DNA of 64,000 bases from Nocardioides solisilvae (GTDB taxonomy: Bacteria; Actinomycetota; Actinomycetes; Propionibacteriales; Nocardioidaceae). Location: assembly GCF_003194625.1 (NCBI RefSeq), contig NZ_QHKX01000002.1:558001-622000 (forward strand), written 5' to 3'. A program made the translations under genes and the position numbers. The notes beneath the pieces are model-generated. The model had not been told where the DNA came from. It saw nothing but the letters and a program-made list of their open reading frames with translations, and did no database searches. This document shows positions 40,130 through 52,696 of this stretch, in pieces (the first letter of the stretch is position 1; every line of letters starts with the position of its first letter).

Positions 40130-40816
40130 TCAGCGGACGGTGCCGGCGAACCAGCTCGAGGTCCACGGGGCCGCCACCTGGACCGGGGTGCCCGGGCGCG
40201 AGGAGTGCACCATCAGCGGGACGCCGCCCTTGCCGCGCCCGGTGAAGATCCCGACGTGGTAGACGCCGCCGCCGTTGGCGAAGAACATCAGGTCGCCGGG
40301 GCGCATCGCCGACTTGGGGATCCGGCGGGTGTGGCCGGCCTGCGCGGAGGAGCTGCGCGGCATCCCCTTGAGCCCGGCGCGGTGGTAGGCGAACTGCACC
40401 AGGCCGGAGCAGTCGAAGGAGCTCGGGCCGGTGGCGCCGTAGCCGTAGGAGTCGCCGCGCTGGGCGAGGGCGACGTTCTTGGCCCGTCCGATCCGACGGA
40501 TCTCGGCCCACTTCGCCTTCCGGGCGCGGACCTTGGCGCGCTTGGCCTTCCGCGCCTTCCGGGCGAGCCGCCGGTCCTTGGCGGTGCGGTCGGGCTGGTC
40601 GGCGGTCGTGGCCGGCGAGCCGGGCGACTGCGTGACGTCCACCTGCCGGACCGGCGCGGCGGAGGCCGGTGCGGCGGCCGGGGCGGTGATCCCCAGGCCG
40701 GCCACGAGGCCGACCACGAGGGTTCCGCCGACGTGGGCGCCGAGCTTCGAGCGGGTGCTGCTGGGGGTACGGCGCGAGTCGGGGCGCGCGCCGAGGGTGC
40801 GAGTTGTCGCAGGCAT
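40130..40816 (-). CDS. Secreted NlpC/P60 peptidoglycan hydrolase
   Basis: 228 residues. The signal peptide has a long n-region (residues 1-28), a hydrophobic core at 30-48 and an ASA cleavage near residue 53. A Lys/Arg/Ala-rich segment (78-112) follows, probably wall-associated. The NlpC/P60 domain has the catalytic Cys in SSFDCSGLV (C136), His in GVYHVGIF (H187) and a third polar residue H204. It would cleave D-Glu-meso-DAP type bonds. The start ATG has AAAGGA 9 nt upstream, at the end of a c-di-AMP riboswitch leader. Confidence 0.93.
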   Translation of the reverse strand: MPATTRTLGARPDSRRTPSSTRSKLGAHVGGTLVVGLVAGLGITAPAAAPASAAPVRQVDVTQSPGSPATTADQPDRTAKDRRLARKARKAKRAKVRARKAKWAEIRRIGRAKNVALAQRGDSYGYGATGPSSFDCSGLVQFAYHRAGLKGMPRSSSAQAGHTRRIPKSAMRPGDLMFFANGGGVYHVGIFTGRGKGGVPLMVHSSRPGTPVQVAAPWTSSWFAGTVR

Positions 40817-40833
40817 GGAGTGGTGTCCTTTCC

Positions 40834-40997
40834 CACGCCTGTGAGGTGAGCTGTCGGGTTGGAGCTGGAAAGTGCTCCGCCACGGCCTCGTGGCTTCACC
40901 CCAAGCCGCTTGCGCGGCACGGATCCTGTGGGTCCCCCACTCCTGCCCTCGATCTGGTGGAACGGTGCCGACGACCGGGCGGGCAGGACTCGGCGTG
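40834..40997 (-). promoter_or_regulatory. c-di-AMP (ydaO-yuaA) riboswitch
   Basis: In the RNA sense the leader carries the ydaO landmarks in order: P1 CACGCC (paired with the terminal GGCGTG), GCCGAGTCC, TTGGGGTGAAGCC in the core, and the 3' block AACCCGACAGCTCACCTC then CAGGCGTG. Such elements turn off cell-wall hydrolase genes when c-di-AMP is high, as known for actinobacterial rpf and NlpC genes. Confidence 0.88.
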
Positions 40998-41041
40998 CCC
41001 GGTGCGGCTCTTCACTTGTGGCCCTCGTGCGAGGACCCAAG

Positions 41042-41047
41042 AGGTTA
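41042..41047 (-). promoter_or_regulatory. Possible -10 element of the riboswitch/NlpC transcript
   Basis: TAACCT on the minus strand with TTGAGT 19 nt upstream (41067-41072). The start would lie about 40 nt before P1 of the riboswitch. Confidence 0.35.
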
Positions 41048-41072
41048 GGCACATGACCCCTCGTCAACTCAA

Positions 41073-41120
41073 GACGGGGAGCCCTGCCCACGCGTGCGGC
41101 GTGAGGCAGGTCTCCCCGTC
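41073..41120 (-). terminator. Terminator of fabG
   Basis: Long hairpin: GACGGGGAG/CTCCCCGTC, then CCTGCC/GGCAGG and CACGC/GCGTG stacked with small bulges and a 5-nt loop, about 20 base pairs. It separates fabG from the NlpC promoter. Confidence 0.85.
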
Positions 41121-41137
41121 GGGGTGCTGCTGGGGTG

Positions 41138-41908
41138 TCAGCTGACCAGCTTGGCGCCGCCGTCGACGTAGATCGTCTGGCCGGTGATGTAGGAGGCCTC
41201 GTCGCTGGCGAGGAAGGCGACGGCCGCCGCGATGTCCTCGGGGAAGCCGACCCGGCGGACCGGGTTGTTCTTCGCGTTGAGCTCGCGGAACTCCTCCACG
41301 CCCAGGCCCAGCCGGGCCGCGGTGGCGTCGGTCATCTCGGTGGCGATGAAGCCGGGCGCCACGGCGTTGGTGTTGATCCCGAAGGGGCTCAGCTCGATGC
41401 CGAGGGTGCGGGTGAAGCCCTGGACGCCCATCTTGGCGGCGGAGTAGTTGGCCTGGCCGCGGTTGCCGAGGGCGGAGACGCTGGAGAGGTTCACGATCTT
41501 GCCGTACTTCTGCTCCACGAAGTGCTTCTGGGCGGCCTTGGTCATGAGGAAGGCGCCCTTGAGGTGCACGTTCATCACGAGGTCCCAGTCCTGCTCGGTC
41601 ATCTTGAAGAGCAGGTTGTCGCGGGTGATCCCGGCGTTGTTGACGAGGACGTGGATCCCGCCCAGCTCGGCGACCAAGCGCTCCACCGCGGCGTCGACGG
41701 AGGCGGCGTCGCTGACGTCGCAGCCGATGCCGACGGCCTTGGCCCGGCCGGTCAGCTCGAGGCGGCCCGCCGCCTCGGCCGCGGCCGACTCGTCGAGGTC
41801 GATGATGGCGACGCTGGCGCCCTCTGCTGCGAAGCGCTGCGCGGTGCCGAAACCGATCCCGCGGGCTGCTCCGGTGATGACTGCGACGCGACCGTCGAAA
41901 CGACCCAT
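41138..41908 (-). CDS. fabG: 3-oxoacyl-ACP reductase-type short-chain dehydrogenase
   Basis: 256 residues. NAD(P) site VAVITGAARGIGFGTAQRF (TGxxxGxG), NAG motif VLVNNAGITRDN, catalytic Ser in NLSSVSALGNRGQ, and YSAAK with Lys. DINTNAVAPGFIATEMTD-like stretches and a C-terminal ITGQTIYVDGG are characteristic of FabG. The start has AAGGAGGAGG 8 nt upstream. No fatty-acid synthase genes are adjacent, so a broader SDR role remains possible. Confidence 0.87.
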   Translation of the reverse strand: MGRFDGRVAVITGAARGIGFGTAQRFAAEGASVAIIDLDESAAAEAAGRLELTGRAKAVGIGCDVSDAASVDAAVERLVAELGGIHVLVNNAGITRDNLLFKMTEQDWDLVMNVHLKGAFLMTKAAQKHFVEQKYGKIVNLSSVSALGNRGQANYSAAKMGVQGFTRTLGIELSPFGINTNAVAPGFIATEMTDATAARLGLGVEEFRELNAKNNPVRRVGFPEDIAAAVAFLASDEASYITGQTIYVDGGAKLVS

Positions 41909-42004
41909 GAGAGGCCTCCTCCTTGCGTGTGCGAGGACCGTCCCCGCTCCCGGGTCGTCACTCTAGGTGCTGCCCCGGACCCGGTCCTCGGGCGGTCCGC
42001 CCAG

Positions 42005-42421
42005 TCACAGCACGGCGCGCAGGCGGTCGCCGTACGCGCGCCGCTCGGCGTCGTCGGTGTACTTCGTCCGCGGCCAGAAGAAGCCGCGCAGCCCGTCCCC
42101 CTTCGTCCGCGGCACGACGTGCAGGTGCAGGTGCGCCACCGACTGGCTCACGACGTTGTTCATCGCCACGAACGACCCCTGGGCGCCGAGCCCGTCCACG
42201 ACGGCCGTGGCGAGGCGCTGGGCCGCGGCCAGGAAGCCGTCGCGCAGCCCGGGCGGCAGGTCGGGCAGGGTCACGACGTGCTCGCGGGGCACCAGCAGGA
42301 CGTGCCCCTTGAAGACGGGGCGGACGTCGAGGAAGGCCACCACCTCGTCGGTCTCCAGGACCACCTCCCCCGCCGCCCCGCCCGCGGCGATCGCGCAGAA
42401 GAGGCAGCCGTCGGCGCTCAC
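42005..42421 (-). CDS. HIT-family nucleotide hydrolase/transferase
   Basis: 138 residues. CLFCAIAAGG holds the N-terminal zinc-site cysteines, VFKGHVLLVPREHV is the family core, and SQSVAHLHLHVVPR is the HIT triad HxHxH. Hint-type enzymes hydrolyse adenosine phosphoramidates. The GTG start overlaps the stop of the upstream M15 peptidase gene by 4 bp, an unexpected partner. Confidence 0.92.
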   Translation of the reverse strand: MSADGCLFCAIAAGGAAGEVVLETDEVVAFLDVRPVFKGHVLLVPREHVVTLPDLPPGLRDGFLAAAQRLATAVVDGLGAQGSFVAMNNVVSQSVAHLHLHVVPRTKGDGLRGFFWPRTKYTDDAERRAYGDRLRAVL

Positions 42422-43875
42422 TTGCACACCCCGCCGCAGGCGTCGCCGGTCAGCAGGTCGGCGAGCCGCTCGGGGAGGCCGGCCGCGGGCCGGCCGCGCA
42501 CGCCGCCCACCGCGTCGAAGTGGTGGTTGTCGCTGCGGCCGTAGGTCCACCTCAGACCGTGCCGGCGCATCAGCGCCACCACGGGGTGCTGGTGGCTGCG
42601 CCACGCGTAGCGCGGGTGCTCGCGCCCGGCCCACCACGGGCTCGGCACCAGGCCGTGACGGCTGCGGTAGGGGTTCTCCCACGGGTTGAGGTCCACCGAG
42701 CGCCCCCAGGAGTGCGGCGACCGGACCGCCGGGTTGCCGACCACCTGGCGGCAGTTGAACGCCGAGGTGTTGCCCGCCGCCATGGAGGCGTAGTCGTCGG
42801 CGCCGCGCAGCCGGGCCGACCACCCGAAGCGGTCGACCCGGTACATCGAGCGGACCGGGAACCGGCGCGCGTGCAGCTCGGCGAAGGCGGCCGCGACGTT
42901 GCCGGCCGCGGCCGCGTGGACCACCAGCTCCCCGCGCCGGCGGTAGCCGTCGAAGTCGTGGTAGTTGACCCGGACCAGGCGCAGGTCGCTGCGGCCGACC
43001 GGACAGCCGGGCCGCCAGGAGCGCCCGCGCATGTGGTTCCACACCGGGTCGGGCAGCGGGGTCACCACGGGGTTGGCCCCGGTGCCGACGGCGCGCTGCT
43101 GCGGCGGCAGGGTGCGCCGCGGGCGCGGCGCCCCGGCGGGCAGCCGCACCGGGATCCCCGGCGGGAGGTTGCGCAGCGTCCGCACCCGGCTGCGGGCCCC
43201 CGTCACCCAGGGCAGCTCCGGGGCGACGACGCGCCAGCGGAAGGTGGCCCGCGGGGCCACCTCGACCACCGCGGTGCCGTCGGCGCCGGTCTCGACCTGC
43301 TGCACGCTGCGCCACGGCTGGCGGCGCCGCTGCCTCGGCGTCATGGACTCCCCCGGCACGGCCACCAGCCGGCGCTGCAGCGTGGCGGTCCCCGCGACGG
43401 GCTGCCCGGTCGCGGCCGCCCACTCCACCCGCAGGGTGGCGCTGCGCTCGTCGACGACCGTGCGGGGGCCCCGGAGCCGGACCCGGCCCTCGCGCGGCAC
43501 CAGCGAGAGCGCGTGCTCGGCGGACGCCGCCGGCGGCCGGGCGGCGTCGCCGGGGTACGTCGCCCGCAGCAGGTTGGCGGCCGGCTCCCGGGACGCCGTG
43601 ACGGGCAGGGAGGCGGCTCCCGCGGCGTCCGTGGTCACGGGCTGGACCAGCGTCCAGGCACCGTCGACCAGCCGCTCGACGCCCACGACGAGCCCGGGCA
43701 CGGCGACGCCGGCGGCGTCGGTCGCGACCAGCCGCACGGCGGCCGGCTCGTCGGCGCGGGCCGGCTCGCTGGTCAGCGCGAGGAGGACGAGGCCGGACGT
43801 CGCGGTGGCGCTCGGGGCGGGGACCGCGAGCAGGGAGACCGTCAACCCGAGCAGGGCGGTCAGCAGCAGGCGCAT
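42418..43875 (-). CDS. Secreted M15-type peptidase with N-terminal Ig-like region
   Basis: 485 residues. A signal peptide is followed by about 260 residues of beta-rich repeats that resemble bacterial Ig-like or carbohydrate-binding folds (VRLVATDAAGVAVPGLVVGV; VRLRGPRTVVDERSATLRV). The C-terminal D-Ala-D-Ala-carboxypeptidase-like domain has SPHSWGRSVDLNPWENPY (HxxxxxxD zinc ligands) and SDNHHFD (third ligand). It likely trims peptidoglycan stem peptides outside the membrane. It is coupled to the HIT gene by a 4-bp overlap. Confidence 0.82.
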   Translation of the reverse strand: MRLLLTALLGLTVSLLAVPAPSATATSGLVLLALTSEPARADEPAAVRLVATDAAGVAVPGLVVGVERLVDGAWTLVQPVTTDAAGAASLPVTASREPAANLLRATYPGDAARPPAASAEHALSLVPREGRVRLRGPRTVVDERSATLRVEWAAATGQPVAGTATLQRRLVAVPGESMTPRQRRRQPWRSVQQVETGADGTAVVEVAPRATFRWRVVAPELPWVTGARSRVRTLRNLPPGIPVRLPAGAPRPRRTLPPQQRAVGTGANPVVTPLPDPVWNHMRGRSWRPGCPVGRSDLRLVRVNYHDFDGYRRRGELVVHAAAAGNVAAAFAELHARRFPVRSMYRVDRFGWSARLRGADDYASMAAGNTSAFNCRQVVGNPAVRSPHSWGRSVDLNPWENPYRSRHGLVPSPWWAGREHPRYAWRSHQHPVVALMRRHGLRWTYGRSDNHHFDAVGGVRGRPAAGLPERLADLLTGDACGGVCK

Positions 43876-43953
43876 GGGGCGACCTTCGCACGAGCCGCCC
43901 GGGGTGTGGTCGCGGACACACCGCGACCGCCGCCGAGCCGCGGTCGTGGGACG

Positions 43954-44955
43954 ATGCCGCGCGTGGCCCTCCAGCAGCGCGACCCCCAGCCCCGCGGCGC
44001 CGCGGCCCCGACGGGGCTCGCGGCCGGGGAGCGGTGGTTCCTCGACCACGGCCTCCCCTACTTCGTCGACGGCGTCCGCGCCCGCGTCGAGCGGGGCCTG
44101 CGCCGCGGGCGGCTCGTCGCGGTCGCCGTCACCGCCGCGCTGCTCGCGGCGGTGACCTTCGGCGTCGCCCTGCCGCTCTCCGACCGGTACGTCGCCGGGG
44201 CCGCCGCGCTGACCGCCGTCGGCGTGGTCGTCGCCGGCTACGCCCTGGCCACCCTGCGGATCTGGCTCTGGCTCCGGTGGGCGACGGGCAAGACCTTCTC
44301 CTCGCTCGGGCTCATGGTGCCGCTCGTGGCGCGGGCGCTGCCGATGCTCATGCTCTTCATCACCTTCCTCTTCATCAACGCCGAGGTCTGGCAGGTCGCG
44401 GCCCGGCTCTCCGGGGGCGTGATGTGGACGGCCGTCCTGGGCTTCGCCGCGGCCGCGGTGGGCTTCCTGCTCTTCCGGCTCCCCGAGGAGGTCGACGCGC
44501 TCACCGCCCAGCTCGACCGCGAGACGGTGGCGGGCGCCTGCGCCGGGACGCCCTTCGTCCGGTTCGCAGGAGCCGTCGGCCGCATCGAGGACCTGCCCCC
44601 GCCCACCCGGCTCGAGCGGGCCAACCTGGTGCTGGTGCTGCTCGCCTCCCAGGCGGTCCAGGTGCTGCTGCTCAGCGTCGCCGTCTTCGCCTTCTTCCTG
44701 GGCTTCGGGCTGGTCGCGATCCCCGAGGAGGTGGTCACCAGCTGGGTGGGCGTGGCCCCGACCTCGGCGGTGGGTGAGCTCTCCTGGGAGCTGGTCCGCG
44801 TCTCGGTCTTCCTCGCCGCCTTCTCCGGGCTCTACTTCGCCGTCTACGCGGTCACCGACGAGACCTACCGCCGCCAGTTCTTCACCGGGGTCACCGACGA
44901 CATGGAGAAGGCCCTGGCCACGCGCTGCGCCTACCGCGCGGCGCTGCGCCCCTGA
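43954..44955 (+). CDS. Polytopic membrane protein of unknown function
   Basis: 333 residues. Five or six hydrophobic segments: two near residues 55-85 and 90-112, then 130-150, 155-175, 230-262 and 280-300. The cytoplasmic loop after segment 4 carries PEEVDALTAQLDRETVAGAC. No known transporter or enzyme signature was recognised. Start ATG 43954 is divergent from the M15 peptidase gene with a 78-bp gap. Confidence 0.7.
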   Translation: MPRVALQQRDPQPRGAAAPTGLAAGERWFLDHGLPYFVDGVRARVERGLRRGRLVAVAVTAALLAAVTFGVALPLSDRYVAGAAALTAVGVVVAGYALATLRIWLWLRWATGKTFSSLGLMVPLVARALPMLMLFITFLFINAEVWQVAARLSGGVMWTAVLGFAAAAVGFLLFRLPEEVDALTAQLDRETVAGACAGTPFVRFAGAVGRIEDLPPPTRLERANLVLVLLASQAVQVLLLSVAVFAFFLGFGLVAIPEEVVTSWVGVAPTSAVGELSWELVRVSVFLAAFSGLYFAVYAVTDETYRRQFFTGVTDDMEKALATRCAYRAALRP

Positions 44956-45041
44956 CCCGGTCGGGGAGCCCGGGACGACGACCTCTGTGGCGCTCGTCTC
45001 AACCGTTTGATCGGCGGCCCCCCACCCAGTTCGATGGCCCG

Positions 45042-45527
45042 ATGCCCTTCTCCTCCCGCCTCCTGTCCGGCGACGACTGGCAGGCCCTGCGCACGATCCG
45101 GCTGCAGGCGCTGGCCGACTCGCCCGACTCGTTCCAGGTGAGCCTCGAGCAGGCGCTCCGCGACCCCGAGCCCGTCTGGCGCGGGCTGGCCGACGGGGCG
45201 GGCCCGACCCTGCTGCTGCTCGACGACGAGGAGCCCGTCGCCATGGGCGGTGCCCTGGCCTACCCCCAGTCGCGGACGGCGTGGCTGTGGGGCATCTGGA
45301 CCGCCCCGCGGGCCCGCGGCCTGGGGCTGAGCCGACGGGTGGTCGGCGAGCTCGTGGCCTGGTGCCACGAGCGGGACCTCGAGGTGCGGCTCCACGTCAC
45401 GGAGGGCAACGCGGCGGCGCGGGCCGTCTACGAGGCGCACGGCTTCACCGGCACCGGCGAGCAGGTCCCGCTGCGCGAGGGCTCGGCGCTGCGGATGGAG
45501 ACCATGCGGCTGCCGGCGGCCAGCTGA
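45042..45527 (+). CDS. GNAT-family N-acetyltransferase
   Basis: 161 residues. Acetyl-CoA binding is shown by WGIWTAPRARGLGLSRRVV (a divergent R/Q-x-x-G-x-G/A loop), and the C-terminal VTEGNAAARAVYEAHGFTGTGEQ is motif B. It transfers an acetyl group to an unknown amine. It stands alone between two unrelated genes. Confidence 0.86.
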   Translation: MPFSSRLLSGDDWQALRTIRLQALADSPDSFQVSLEQALRDPEPVWRGLADGAGPTLLLLDDEEPVAMGGALAYPQSRTAWLWGIWTAPRARGLGLSRRVVGELVAWCHERDLEVRLHVTEGNAAARAVYEAHGFTGTGEQVPLREGSALRMETMRLPAAS

Positions 45528-45592
45528 GCAGGCGACCCGGCAACCCGGCGGCTGGGGCAGCTCGGGCAGCCGGGGCCCTTCGCGCGGCTGGC

Positions 45593-45598
45593 TAGCCT
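45593..45598 (+). promoter_or_regulatory. -10 element of the Pyr_excise-like gene
   Basis: TAGCCT, 7 nt before GTG 45606. Confidence 0.45.
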
Positions 45599-45605
45599 CG
45601 GGGAG

Positions 45606-46226
45606 GTGCAGACCTTCCTCCCGTACGCCGACTTCGCGCGCTCGGCGCGGGTGCTCGACGACAAGCGGCTGGGCAAGCAGCGGGTGGAGACCATCCAGGT
45701 CGTCCGGGCGCTCACCCGGCCCGGCTACGGCTGGGCCCACCACCCCGCCGTGCTGATGTGGAAGGGCCACGAGGAGGCCCTCGGCCGCTACGGCTTCACC
45801 TGCTGCGAGGCCTGGACCGACCGCGGCTTCGGCGACACCTGCGCGGCCACCATCGGCGCCGACCTGGCCGCCGCCGGGGTCTCCCGGGTCCGGTCGGAGG
45901 CCGAGCTGGCCGCCGCCGGGGCGCTCCCCACGTGGCTGGGCGACGAGGCGCTGCACCGCAGCCACCGCTCCGCCCTGCTGCGCAAGGAGCCGGAGCACTA
46001 CGCCGACCTCTTCACCGACGTCCCCGACGACCTGCCCTACGTGTGGCCGGTCCGCTCCCCCGCGGTCGTCGAGGCCGAGCGCCGGCGCGCGGAGAACGCC
46101 GTACGCCGGGCGGAGCGCGCCGCCGCACGGGCCCGGCAGGAGGCCGAGCGGGCGCACCGGCGCCGCAGCCGGGCCGCCCGGAAGGCGTGGGAGACCCGTC
46201 GCCGCAACGCCGACGGGCCCGCCTGA
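45606..46226 (+). CDS. Pyrimidine dimer DNA glycosylase-like (MSMEG_6728 family) protein
   Basis: 206 residues. The N-terminal 140 residues match the actinobacterial Pyr_excise-type family: QTFLPYADFARSARVLDDKRLGKQRVE, HHPAVLMWKGHEEALGRYG, and SHRSALLRKEPEHYADLF. It is a distant relative of phage T4 endonuclease V. Activity on UV dimers is not demonstrated for these distant members. The C-terminal 60 residues are a basic Arg/Ala-rich helix that could bind DNA. Confidence 0.75.
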   Translation: MQTFLPYADFARSARVLDDKRLGKQRVETIQVVRALTRPGYGWAHHPAVLMWKGHEEALGRYGFTCCEAWTDRGFGDTCAATIGADLAAAGVSRVRSEAELAAAGALPTWLGDEALHRSHRSALLRKEPEHYADLFTDVPDDLPYVWPVRSPAVVEAERRRAENAVRRAERAAARARQEAERAHRRRSRAARKAWETRRRNADGPA

Positions 46227-46232
46227 GCCTCG

Positions 46233-47609
46233 CTACGGGACGAGCACGGCCTCGGCCCGGGCCCGCGCCGAGGCCACGGCGGCGTCCCGGTCGGACCGGG
46301 TCATGAAGCCGGCCCGCAGCGCCGCGTCGGCCGCCGCGGTGTAGGCCTCCACGTAGGCGTCCACGCTCGGGTGCAGGGCGGCGAGCCGCTCGGCCGGCAG
46401 CGGCACCGTGGTGCCGAAGAGGAGGCAGAAGAAGCCGCCGTTCAGCGCGTAGTTCCCCTGGCCGCTGTGCACCGCCAGCGGCACCTCCACGTCGGGCAGC
46501 CGCAGCCCGCCCCGCACGATGCCGTCGGCGTCGCGCTGCAGCCAGTCGTCGACGATCTCCAGCGGCGGGGCGGAGGCGGGACGGCGACCCGTCCGGACCC
46601 AGCGCTCCAGCGCGGCGTACGCGGCGTCGGCGGCGTAGCGGAAGGGGAAGTCGTTGATCGGGCGCGCGCAGCCCATCCGGGCGGCGGCGGACTCGGGGTC
46701 GAGGTCGGTCCCGGCGCTGGACTCCAGCGTGTGGACGTCGGCGTGGGCAGCGCCCGCCACCTCCCAGGTGTGCACGTTGCCGCGGTCGGGCTGTCGGACC
46801 GCCTCCCAGCCGCCGAGGTCGCTCTCGGTCTGCAGCTGGAGCACCGGCACGGCGACGTCCTCGCGGATCCGCGGCGACACCGGACCCATCAGCCCCTCGC
46901 CCAGCGGCGCCGCCGGGGCGAACCGGGAGTGGACCAGGAAGCCGTCGAAGACGCCCGTGGTGCGGGAGAACGCGTTGACGTAGGTGGTGAGACGGAACGC
47001 CGACTGCGACTCGCCGGTGGCGATCACCCGGTGCGGCCGCAGCCCGCCCAGCAGCTGCCTCGCCCGGGCTCGCACCGCCTTCCCGGCCTGGGAGTAGATG
47101 TCGTAGCTGAAGGCGTCGCCCGGAACCTCCAGCGACCCGTAGCGGGCGGGGTCGATCCGCTTGGCGGCCTCCACCCCCGCGCGCTGGGCCGAGACGCCGA
47201 CCCACGCGGCGCCGCTGGAGAGGATCTGGTCGCGGGCCTGCGCGAAGCTGGGCGCGATGTCGATGCCCGACGAGACGTTGAGCCACTCGACGTAGACCGT
47301 GCCGTTGAACCGCCGCGGGTCGGCCGGCCGGTTGACGATCACCCGCGTCCGGTACGGCGTCCGCTCCCCCACCGCGCGCGCGTGCCAGCGGCCGTCGGCA
47401 CCCCATGTCCCGACGGCCTCGTAGGCACTCGCGCGGCCGGCCAGGACGTGCTCAGACTCGACGTAGCCCCGCGGCGCGCTGAGGTGGGCCACCGACGCCT
47501 GCGGCGTCCCCGCCGGGGCGGGGGCGACCTCGGGGGTCGGCACGAGCAGCGCCCACAGACTCGCGAAGGTCGTGAGGACGCCGGCGAGACGGCGCGCGCG
47601 GACGAGCAT
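46233..47609 (-). CDS. Secreted alpha/beta-hydrolase-domain protein (Abhydrolase_10-like)
   Basis: 458 residues. The signal peptide ends near residue 33. RFNGTVYVEWLNVSSGIDIAP and the nucleophile elbow ATGESQSAFRL (S201) match the alpha/beta hydrolase domain family seen in actinobacterial exported hydrolases. The acid and His appear in the latter half (for example AGAAHADVHT). Start ATG with GGGAGGG about 7 nt upstream. Ester substrate unknown. Confidence 0.82.
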   Translation of the reverse strand: MLVRARRLAGVLTTFASLWALLVPTPEVAPAPAGTPQASVAHLSAPRGYVESEHVLAGRASAYEAVGTWGADGRWHARAVGERTPYRTRVIVNRPADPRRFNGTVYVEWLNVSSGIDIAPSFAQARDQILSSGAAWVGVSAQRAGVEAAKRIDPARYGSLEVPGDAFSYDIYSQAGKAVRARARQLLGGLRPHRVIATGESQSAFRLTTYVNAFSRTTGVFDGFLVHSRFAPAAPLGEGLMGPVSPRIREDVAVPVLQLQTESDLGGWEAVRQPDRGNVHTWEVAGAAHADVHTLESSAGTDLDPESAAARMGCARPINDFPFRYAADAAYAALERWVRTGRRPASAPPLEIVDDWLQRDADGIVRGGLRLPDVEVPLAVHSGQGNYALNGGFFCLLFGTTVPLPAERLAALHPSVDAYVEAYTAAADAALRAGFMTRSDRDAAVASARARAEAVLVP

Positions 47610-47709
47610 GGTGGTTCCCTCCCAAGAGCCACGTCGCGCCGGCGCACGACGCGGCCCTGTCTAGCCGACCCCCGGGACGGCCGGCAACGCGGGCAGCCCT
47701 GAAATGGGA

Positions 47710-47750
47710 CACGGGCCCGGTCCCCGCGGGTGCGGGGGGCCGGGCCCGTG
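47710..47750 (-). terminator. Terminator of furA-katG
   Basis: CACGGGCCCGG/CCGGGCCCGTG, perfect 11-bp stem extended inward by further G-C pairs, 31 bp after the katG stop. Confidence 0.85.
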
Positions 47751-47780
47751 CGCCGTGGCTGCGGCCGTGGCCGCGTCAGC

Positions 47781-51609
<3,829 letters not shown>

Positions 51610-51615
51610 GTCCGG

Positions 51616-51621
51616 AGGCTA
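51616..51621 (-). promoter_or_regulatory. -10 element of the YihY-like gene
   Basis: TAGCCT on the minus strand, 6 nt before GTG 51609. Confidence 0.45.
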
Positions 51622-51638
51622 CCGGGCGGCTCCGCGAC

Positions 51639-52598
51639 TCAGGACGACAGCAGGGCCCGACGACCCTCCTCGACCTCCGCCAGCGCCGCGCCGACGCCCG
51701 CGCGGCGGCGCACGAGGTCGGCACCGACCTCGTCGACGCCGCGCAGCAGGTGGGCCACCCGGGCCGCCGCCTGCCTGATCCGCTCGCGCACCGCCCAGTC
51801 GCTGAAGACGTTGTCGAACCAGACGTCGAACGTCCGGGCGAGCTCGGTCACCCCGACCTCGCCGACGGCACCGACCTCGACGTCGGCCAGCTCGGTGGCG
51901 AGGTGGCGCAGGGCGGCGTCGGCGTGCCTCATGAGGTCGCCCGCGCGGTCGAGCCGCTGGTGCTTCATCAGGTCGCCCACCATCCCGCCGCCGAGGAACG
52001 TGTCGTAGGTGGCCCACGACCCGGCGCTGCCGAGGTGGCGGGCCGCCTCGTCGAGCGAGCGCCGCGCCGCGTCGGCGGCGGCCAGCGCCTCGTCCAGCTG
52101 GGTCGCCTCGGCCTCGAGGACGCCCTGGCGGCCAGCGAGCTCGGCGAGCCTGTCCCGGGTGGGACCGGACCGGGGGTCGGCCGCGACCTCCGCCTCCCGA
52201 CGGACGAGCAGCTCCTCGCGTCGGGCGTCCAGGTCGCCGAGGGCGGCCAGGCGTCCGACGAGGTGGTCGACCTCCTCGCGCGCGGCGTCCCGGCGCGCGG
52301 CGGCCTCGGCGGCGGCGTACTCGGCCGCCTGCTCCTCGGCACGCTCGCGGTCGAGGTCGGCGTCCCGGCTGCCCCGCAGCCCGGCGAGGATCCGGGTGAC
52401 CGAGAGCTGCTCGAGCCGCCTCACGTCGGCCTGCTCGGCGGCGAGCGCGCCGGCCGCCTCGTCGTACCGACGCTCTGCCTCGGCCAGGTGGCGGTTCGCG
52501 GCGGCGAGCCGCTCCACCAGCCCGTCGCGCTCCCGCTCGAGGCGCGCGACCTCCGCCAGCTCGACCGTCGTTCCGCCCGTCGTCCACTCCCCCGTCAT
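51639..52598 (-). CDS. Coiled-coil protein of unknown function
   Basis: 319 residues. Residues about 10-180 are strongly Ala/Glu/Arg-rich heptads interrupted by LSVTRILAGLRGSRDADLDRE. The C-terminal third has a conserved-looking core, GGGMVGDLMKHQRLDRAGDLMRHADAALRHL followed by ARTFDVWFDNVFSDWAV. This core resembles uncharacterised coiled-coil proteins of other bacteria, a match from memory that I cannot verify here. No signal peptide or membrane segment. Own -10 box. Confidence 0.7.
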   Translation of the reverse strand: MTGEWTTGGTTVELAEVARLERERDGLVERLAAANRHLAEAERRYDEAAGALAAEQADVRRLEQLSVTRILAGLRGSRDADLDRERAEEQAAEYAAAEAAARRDAAREEVDHLVGRLAALGDLDARREELLVRREAEVAADPRSGPTRDRLAELAGRQGVLEAEATQLDEALAAADAARRSLDEAARHLGSAGSWATYDTFLGGGMVGDLMKHQRLDRAGDLMRHADAALRHLATELADVEVGAVGEVGVTELARTFDVWFDNVFSDWAVRERIRQAAARVAHLLRGVDEVGADLVRRRAGVGAALAEVEEGRRALLSS

Positions 52599-52604
52599 GT
52601 CGCG

Positions 52605-52610
52605 AGGGTA
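52605..52610 (-). promoter_or_regulatory. -10 element of the coiled-coil gene
   Basis: TACCCT on the minus strand, 6 nt before ATG 52598. Confidence 0.4.
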
Positions 52611-52696
52611 GCGGCGCGCGGCGACGCTAGCGTGCGGTCCGGGAGACGCCGCGGAGCCGCCCGTTGCAGTGGCGGCCCGTCCGGACATAGAGGGGC

